A DNA stretch of 10,586 nt from assembly GCA_023428885.1 (NCBI GenBank), contig JAEYWQ010000424.1, positions 1-10,586 of the forward strand, in the 5' to 3' direction. Below, in pieces: positions 6,716 to 10,586 of this stretch. Position 1 is the stretch's first letter. Every line of letters begins with the position of its first letter. This DNA comes from Bacillota bacterium. GTDB lineage: Bacteria > Bacillota > Clostridia > Lachnospirales > Lachnospiraceae. Under the pieces are notes generated by a model. The model saw nothing but the letters and a program-made list of their open reading frames with translations, was not told where the DNA came from and made no database searches. The position numbers and the translations under genes were made by a program.

Positions 6716-6726
6716 AGAAAGGCAGG
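6716..6726 (+). promoter_or_regulatory. Alcohol dehydrogenase ribosome binding site, shared 11-base element
   Basis: AGAAAGGCAGG lies eight bases before the ATG at 6735 and is identical to the element at 6157-6167 before folA. AAAGG or CAGG can pair with the 16S anti-Shine-Dalgarno sequence. Confidence 0.6.
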
Positions 6727-6734
6727 CATCGAGT

Positions 6735-7838
6735 ATGAACGTTAATTTTTATATGCCAACTAAGGTAATTATGGGAGTTGGTTGTGTTATCAATCAAAAA
6801 GAACTTATGAAGAGCCTTGGTAGTAAAGCAATTATTGTAACTGGAAAGAATTCTGCCAAGGAGAATGGTTCATTAGCTGACGTAATCAAAGCATTGGAGA
6901 GTATGGAGATTGCTTATGTAATTTATGATAAAGTAATGAGCAATCCAACCATCGACTGCGTTTATGAAGGAGCAAACCTTGCAAAGATAGAAGAGGTAGA
7001 ATTTGTGGTATCGATTGGTGGGGGTTCTCCAATGGATGCAGGAAAAGCGATCGCTTTGCTGGCGGTACAGGAAGTATCAAGAGAGAATTTGTTCTCTGGT
7101 CAGTATGAAGATAAGGTACTCCCAATGGTGCACATTCCAACAACAGCAGGCACTGGATCTGAGGTAACCCAGTATGCAATTTTAACCAACGATAGCGTTC
7201 AGACCAAAACCAGTATGGCGGCACCCGTGTTATTCCCAACCATAGCCTATTGTGATCCATCTTATATGATGGATTTGAAGACATCCATTACAATTAATAC
7301 AGCAATTGATGCATTATCCCATGCGGTTGAGGGAATGTTATCGATTCGATCCACTGCATTAACCGATGCCTTGGCAGTCGAGGCAATTCAAGCAATTATG
7401 AAAAATATAAGTAGTATGAAAAATGAAAGCTTAAGCCTTGATCAAAGAGCTGAACTTTTGTATGCTTCTACTCTAGCTGGGATAGTAATTGCACATACCG
7501 GAACCACTGCGGTACATTCTATGGGATATTCACTTACTTATTTTCGCGATATTGATCATGGAAGAGCTAATGGATTACTATTGGCGGAGTTCATTGGCTT
7601 TGTAGAAAAATCTAATCCAGACTTGATCAAACGTATCTTATCTGCTATGAAACTTGCTGCAGTAGGGGAAATGAGAAAGGTTTTGGATGATTTATTAGGA
7701 GAGAAAGAAGAGATATCCCAGGATGAGATTGAAGCCTTCTCTAGTATTGCAATCAAAGCTAAGAATATCAGTAATAGTAGAGTGGTTCCAACGAAAGCAG
7801 ATTTAATAGAAATCTATCAGGCAGCTTTTAGTTTATAG
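6735..7838 (+). CDS. Iron-containing alcohol dehydrogenase family protein
   Basis: A 367-residue NAD(P)-dependent oxidoreductase of the group III (Fe-ADH) family. The N-terminal dinucleotide-binding domain carries GGGSPMDAGKAIA at 95-107, the family's GGGSxxD motif, and HIPTTAGTGSEVT at 133-145. The helical domain supplies metal ligands D192 and H196 (IDALSHAVEG), H261 and H275 (DHGRAN); the 4- and 14-residue spacings match FucO-type enzymes. All ligands are present, so an active enzyme is likely, with Fe2+ or Zn2+. The H261 region (AVHSMGYSLTYFRDIDHG) departs from the common HxMAHPLGG form, so the substrate may not be a simple alcohol; aldehyde, diol or other alcohol substrates are all possible. 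The gene follows folA by 60 bases with no clear terminator, so it may be cotranscribed with thyA-folA, although no metabolic link is obvious. Confidence 0.93.
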   Translation: MNVNFYMPTKVIMGVGCVINQKELMKSLGSKAIIVTGKNSAKENGSLADVIKALESMEIAYVIYDKVMSNPTIDCVYEGANLAKIEEVEFVVSIGGGSPMDAGKAIALLAVQEVSRENLFSGQYEDKVLPMVHIPTTAGTGSEVTQYAILTNDSVQTKTSMAAPVLFPTIAYCDPSYMMDLKTSITINTAIDALSHAVEGMLSIRSTALTDALAVEAIQAIMKNISSMKNESLSLDQRAELLYASTLAGIVIAHTGTTAVHSMGYSLTYFRDIDHGRANGLLLAEFIGFVEKSNPDLIKRILSAMKLAAVGEMRKVLDDLLGEKEEISQDEIEAFSSIAIKAKNISNSRVVPTKADLIEIYQAAFSL

Positions 7839-7849
7839 ACAACAGACTA

Positions 7850-7859
7850 ATGATATCAT
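7850..7859. repeat. Ten-base palindrome after the alcohol dehydrogenase gene
   Basis: ATGATATCAT is a perfect palindrome, flanked by CAGA (7843-7846) and an overlapping TCTG (7859-7862). No T-run follows, so it is not a standard terminator. In the rest of 7839-7934 I see no clear promoter. This is weak and may be chance. Confidence 0.25.
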
Positions 7860-7934
7860 CTGATTAAAGTAATCGTTGAGTAATGGGATATGTAATAATT
7901 AAACATCTTCTGTAAGGAAGGTTAGAGGTGGGGT

Positions 7935-9566
7935 ATGAAATGCATTCATTGTGGGCAGGAATGTTTCGGGGAAGAGCAAACCTGCAAAAACTGTGGTAAA
8001 AACATAGGGGAGAATTATTATTTTGATGAGATAGATTTCGTCTTTGATGATACAGCTGAGAGTATTAGGATGCCGGAGGTCAGGGATGAGGAAGTTAACT
8101 TAGAGCAGTTCCAAAAGCATTCACATAAAAGAGTATATCTTATCATAGGTGCTATTTCACTATTACTTGGAATCCTTGCAGTAATTTTTGTAAGGAGACA
8201 ATCTGATCAGAATCATGGATTATCCTATGTTCCTTTCTCATCGAAACGTATTGAACCGCTTAGCATTAAGGTTGATGACAATGAAAATATTCTTCTATTA
8301 AGATTCGATGGGAAAGCTGTTCAAACGATCGAATCAGAACAAATATATATACAAGCAAGTTCCCTGTCTCGTGAGCTGGTTGCATTCACTACTGGCTCTG
8401 ATGAAAGACTATATGTTGTCAATGATCAGGATCAAATTTTACTGGATTACAATGTTGAATCAGTGTTAGTTTCACAGGATGGAAGTAGTGTTGCATATAT
8501 TAAAGATGTAACTAAGGATATTGGGGAGTTACATCTCTATCATGTGAATACGAATACGTCGATCCGTTTGGCCCTAGATGTATCCAATGACAATTATGTT
8601 TTATCACCGGATGGTGATAGTATCGCATATGTCAAGATAACGGAAGGGGGATTAAAGAAAGAACTATATGTAAGTATTGATGGAAAAGAACCAAAGAAAT
8701 TTGATTCTGGACAAATACCTTTTGCTATATCGAATCATGGAAAGTTTCTGTATGTGTACGGGGAAAATGGATTTCAACTAATTATGAACTTAAAAACGAT
8801 TCAACTAGGAAATGAGTTTTCCACAGCTAACGGCGGTATTATCTTTAATCGTGATCTTTCCCAAGTTATTTATTCTGATGGTGGAACAAGCTATATTAGC
8901 GTAGAAGGAAAGATTACAAAGATAGGAGATAGGGCTATCTATAAACTTGTAATGCCGCCGAATGCAAGTTATGATTGGAATAACACCGGCACAACAACTT
9001 TAACCAATCACATTGTTCAAACAGAGGATGGACTCTATTTTTTAGATGATCATTACCAATTACAGTATATATGTGAGAGTAGTGGTATGTGGCAAGTTGC
9101 AAAAAATCAGGAGAGCCTATTACTATATCAGGATAATGAATTATTTTTATTTACAGGCTTTCAAGCTAAGAACATTAACAAAAAGAAAATTGTAGAAGAT
9201 AGTATTGCGATTTTTAAAGCTGATCTGGACTTATCCATCATTTACTATCTTAACAAGGAGCAAGAACTATATAGTATCAAAGAGGATGGAAAGCCGATCA
9301 TGATTGCTGACCAAGCATATTTTTATATTTATTATAATTATTATGATGGATATTGCTACTATGCAACGGTAAGTACATACGGTTCAGATTATAACATATA
9401 TTATTCAGTCAACCAAGAATCAGGAAAGAAAGTGAAAAACTTCGAGGGTGGAATGTTGGGAGATGGTATCCTGGTGGAACCTTATCCTGGTAATGATTAT
9501 ATTGACTTATATGCTGTAAAAAATGGAGTAGCTAAGCTGATCCTATCTAAGGTTAATAATAATTGA
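7935..9566 (+). CDS. Zinc-ribbon membrane protein with probable extracytoplasmic beta-propeller
   Basis: A 543-residue protein of unknown role. An N-terminal zinc ribbon has C3-x2-C6 and C17-x2-C20 (CIHCG and CKNCG), with an extra Cys at 10. An acidic linker (31-58) leads to one membrane helix (about 67-86) flanked by KHSHKR and RRQ. The remaining ~450 residues are rich in beta strands with repeated blade-like turns, such as DGSSVAYIK (182-190), SPDGDSIAYVK (224-234) and NRDLSQVIYSDGG (305-317), resembling TolB/WD40-like propeller repeats, with a Tyr-rich patch at 462-475. By charge and the absence of a signal peptide, the zinc ribbon should be cytoplasmic and the propeller outside. Similar architectures are frequent in Lachnospiraceae, usually without known function. 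AGAGGTG (7924-7930) precedes the ATG closely; AAGGAAGG further upstream is an alternative site. It stands alone between intergenic gaps of about 100 bases. Confidence 0.85.
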   Translation: MKCIHCGQECFGEEQTCKNCGKNIGENYYFDEIDFVFDDTAESIRMPEVRDEEVNLEQFQKHSHKRVYLIIGAISLLLGILAVIFVRRQSDQNHGLSYVPFSSKRIEPLSIKVDDNENILLLRFDGKAVQTIESEQIYIQASSLSRELVAFTTGSDERLYVVNDQDQILLDYNVESVLVSQDGSSVAYIKDVTKDIGELHLYHVNTNTSIRLALDVSNDNYVLSPDGDSIAYVKITEGGLKKELYVSIDGKEPKKFDSGQIPFAISNHGKFLYVYGENGFQLIMNLKTIQLGNEFSTANGGIIFNRDLSQVIYSDGGTSYISVEGKITKIGDRAIYKLVMPPNASYDWNNTGTTTLTNHIVQTEDGLYFLDDHYQLQYICESSGMWQVAKNQESLLLYQDNELFLFTGFQAKNINKKKIVEDSIAIFKADLDLSIIYYLNKEQELYSIKEDGKPIMIADQAYFYIYYNYYDGYCYYATVSTYGSDYNIYYSVNQESGKKVKNFEGGMLGDGILVEPYPGNDYIDLYAVKNGVAKLILSKVNNN

Positions 9567-9598
9567 TTAAGAAACAAGGAGAATAAGTTGTGCTTTGT

Positions 9599-9611
9599 TA
9601 AGAGTCTCTTA
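9599..9611. repeat. Palindrome TAAGAG-T-CTCTTA, possible operator
   Basis: Two perfect six-base half sites around a central T lie about 72 bases before the flavodoxin-like gene pair. A run resembling a -10 (TTATAG, 9629-9634) follows, but the matching -35 is poor. It may be a repressor site for the pair or a chance palindrome. Confidence 0.3.
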
Positions 9612-9682
9612 TGTGTTGGAAAGATCTGTTATAGGAACAATGGTAGGAAGCTACAATCAAAAGTTAAGAAAGAGGAATCCGT

Positions 9683-10240
9683 ATGCGTTTGATAATTCAT
9701 GATCTTACAGAAGAGGAATTTAAAGAGTTAGGATTTGCTACTGAGAATCAGATTGTTGTGTCAAAAGAAGCTCCCATTCGTCATTGCATCGGCTGCTTTG
9801 GTTGTTGGGTAAAGACTCCAGCAGCTTGCGTTATCCGTGATGATTATGGGGATATGGGACATAAGATATCAAGGTGTGATGAACTTCTAGTCATCAGTCG
9901 TTGTGTTTATGGTGGGTTTAGCCCATTTGTAAAGAATGTTTTGGATCGGAGTATTTCCTATATACATCCTTTCTTCACCAAGAGAAATCATGAGATGCAT
10001 CATCGAAGACGTTATAAGAACAAGATTGATTTTCGAGTGTGGTTTTATGGCAATATGATTGGGAGTGAGCAGGAAACTGCTCGTAAACTTATTAAAGCAA
10101 ATGGAATTAATCTTGATGTGGCTAGCTTTACTGTAGATTTCTTTTCGAATGTTGAAACACTTCCTCATGATTTGAGAAATCAGAAACTTAGCTTACAGGA
10201 GGAGCTTTCAATGGTAGGAAAGGAGGTGAACTCCATATGA
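9683..10240 (+). CDS. Flavodoxin-like NAD(P)H oxidoreductase family protein lacking the usual FMN phosphate loop
   Basis: A 185-residue soluble protein resembling the NADPH-dependent FMN reductase/flavodoxin-like family. The clearest match is HCIGCFGCWVKTPAACVIRD at 34-53 plus the following DYGDM, the Cys-rich segment of many clostridial family members, and SRCVYGGFSPFVKNVLDRS at 72-90, which corresponds to the substrate/FMN-ring loop. The family's N-terminal strand-loop with GSPRxxSxT, which holds the FMN phosphate, is absent: after MRLIIHDL comes TEEEFKELGF instead. The start has AAAGAGGAA (9669-9677) close by, and no upstream in-frame extension restores the loop, so this does not look like a wrong start. 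The stop overlaps the next start by four bases. That neighbour has the loop, so the two may work as a pair. Electron transfer or flavin reduction is inferred; the substrate is unknown. Confidence 0.8.
   Translation: MRLIIHDLTEEEFKELGFATENQIVVSKEAPIRHCIGCFGCWVKTPAACVIRDDYGDMGHKISRCDELLVISRCVYGGFSPFVKNVLDRSISYIHPFFTKRNHEMHHRRRYKNKIDFRVWFYGNMIGSEQETARKLIKANGINLDVASFTVDFFSNVETLPHDLRNQKLSLQEELSMVGKEVNSI
10219..10229 (+). promoter_or_regulatory. Full-consensus Shine-Dalgarno inside the upstream gene
   Basis: AAAGGAGGTGA, a near-complete complement of the 16S rRNA tail, lies within the last codons of the preceding gene, about 8-10 bases before the ATG at 10237. It defines that start and predicts high translation of the second gene of the pair. 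Confidence 0.85.
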
Positions 10241-10586
10241 AGATTGCATTGATGAATGCTAGTCCCAAGGTTAAGGAGAGTGCATCTGCAATCATCCTAA
10301 AGGATCTTGAAGGCTTGTTAAAAGATCAGGAGTTGCTTTCTGTAGAGTGTCACAAGCCTGCTATCACTGAAGAAGAAGTAGATTTGGTTTTAAGTTGTGA
10401 TACGCTTGTATGCACTTTCCCGCTTTATGTGGACGGAATACCGTCTCATCTACTTTCTGTATTAGAAACGATTGAAAAAGAAGCTCAAAAGCGCAAAGAG
10501 GATGGTAAGAGAAGAATGCTATATACCATTGTAAATTGCGGTTTCTATGAGAGTGAGCAGAATCATATTGCAATTGAATGTATGCA
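10237..10586 (+). CDS. Flavodoxin-like NAD(P)H oxidoreductase family protein, 3' end missing
   Basis: The frame is open from ATG 10237 to the window end, giving 116 visible residues. It begins MKIALMNASPKVKESASA, the first strand and phosphate-binding loop (NASPKxxxSxS) of the FMN reductase/flavodoxin-like family. DTLVCTFPLYVDGIPSHLLS at 57-76 is the loop and helix that normally contact the flavin ring and partner subunit. After about residue 98, LYTIVNCGFYESEQNHI matches the third strand and loop. It overlaps the upstream stop by four bases (ATGA) and has its own consensus ribosome site, so the pair is translationally coupled. Expected family length is about 180-260 residues, so a substantial part is outside the window. 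Likely an FMN-binding oxidoreductase; the substrate is unknown. Confidence 0.85.
   Translation, partial: MKIALMNASPKVKESASAIILKDLEGLLKDQELLSVECHKPAITEEEVDLVLSCDTLVCTFPLYVDGIPSHLLSVLETIEKEAQKRKEDGKRRMLYTIVNCGFYESEQNHIAIECM

Noticed and set aside
6886..7284. A 132-codon open frame on the minus strand inside the alcohol dehydrogenase gene
   Set aside because: It lies wholly within a well-supported gene, resembles no family I know, and is explained as an antisense shadow of that gene.
7861..7899. A promoter before the zinc-ribbon gene, from TTGAGT and TAATAAT
   Set aside because: The spacing between the boxes is only about 12 bases, so they do not form a standard promoter.
9588..9695. A TTG-started frame of about 35 codons after AAGGAG (9577-9582), overlapping the flavodoxin-like gene start
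   Set aside because: The start is non-ATG, the product is short with no recognisable features, and it overlaps a well-supported gene; probably chance.

Overview
The window looks like chromosomal DNA of a low-GC, Gram-positive, motile anaerobe of the Clostridia, most like a Lachnospiraceae/Lachnoclostridium-type genome. This is inferred from the A/T-rich sequence, strong AGGAGG-type ribosome binding sites, tight operon overlaps, a Bacillus/phi3T-like thymidylate synthase, an iron-dependent alcohol dehydrogenase, and a zinc-ribbon/single-membrane-helix/propeller protein of a kind common in that group. I see no rRNA, tRNA, CRISPR array, transposase or phage structural gene.

Layout, left to right. 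(1) 1-2412 is the 3' part of a three-gene ABC exporter operon: an ATPase cut by the window start, then two paired ABC-2 type six-helix permeases, each gene overlapping the next. (2) 2413-2574 holds a plausible sigma-A promoter and a hairpin with a T-run, which may end the ABC operon or act as a leader in front of the next gene. (3) 2575-4698 encodes a membrane chemoreceptor (methyl-accepting chemotaxis protein) with an extracellular Cache-like sensor. (4) 4699-5244 carries a purine-rich tract, a strong bidirectional terminator and, on the minus strand, a small gene at 4872-5045 for a 57-residue hydrophilic protein of unknown function. (5) 5245-7838 is a likely co-directional unit: thymidylate synthase, dihydrofolate reductase and an iron-containing alcohol dehydrogenase. 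ThyA makes dTMP and turns methylene-tetrahydrofolate into dihydrofolate, which the reductase recycles. (6) 7935-9566 encodes a zinc-ribbon membrane protein with a probable extracytoplasmic beta-propeller. (7) 9683-10586 holds two overlapping genes of flavodoxin-like NAD(P)H:FMN oxidoreductase type, the second cut by the window end.

Most of the window is ordinary core and accessory metabolism. The points worth a second look are the unannotated minus-strand small protein, the structured leaders before mcp and thyA, the hairpin between thyA and folA, an identical 11-base Shine-Dalgarno element before folA and the alcohol dehydrogenase gene, substitutions in a normally conserved loop of ThyA, and the flavodoxin-like pair in which the first protein lacks the usual phosphate-binding loop and the second has it. 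I did not find convincing evidence of a wholly new multi-gene system.
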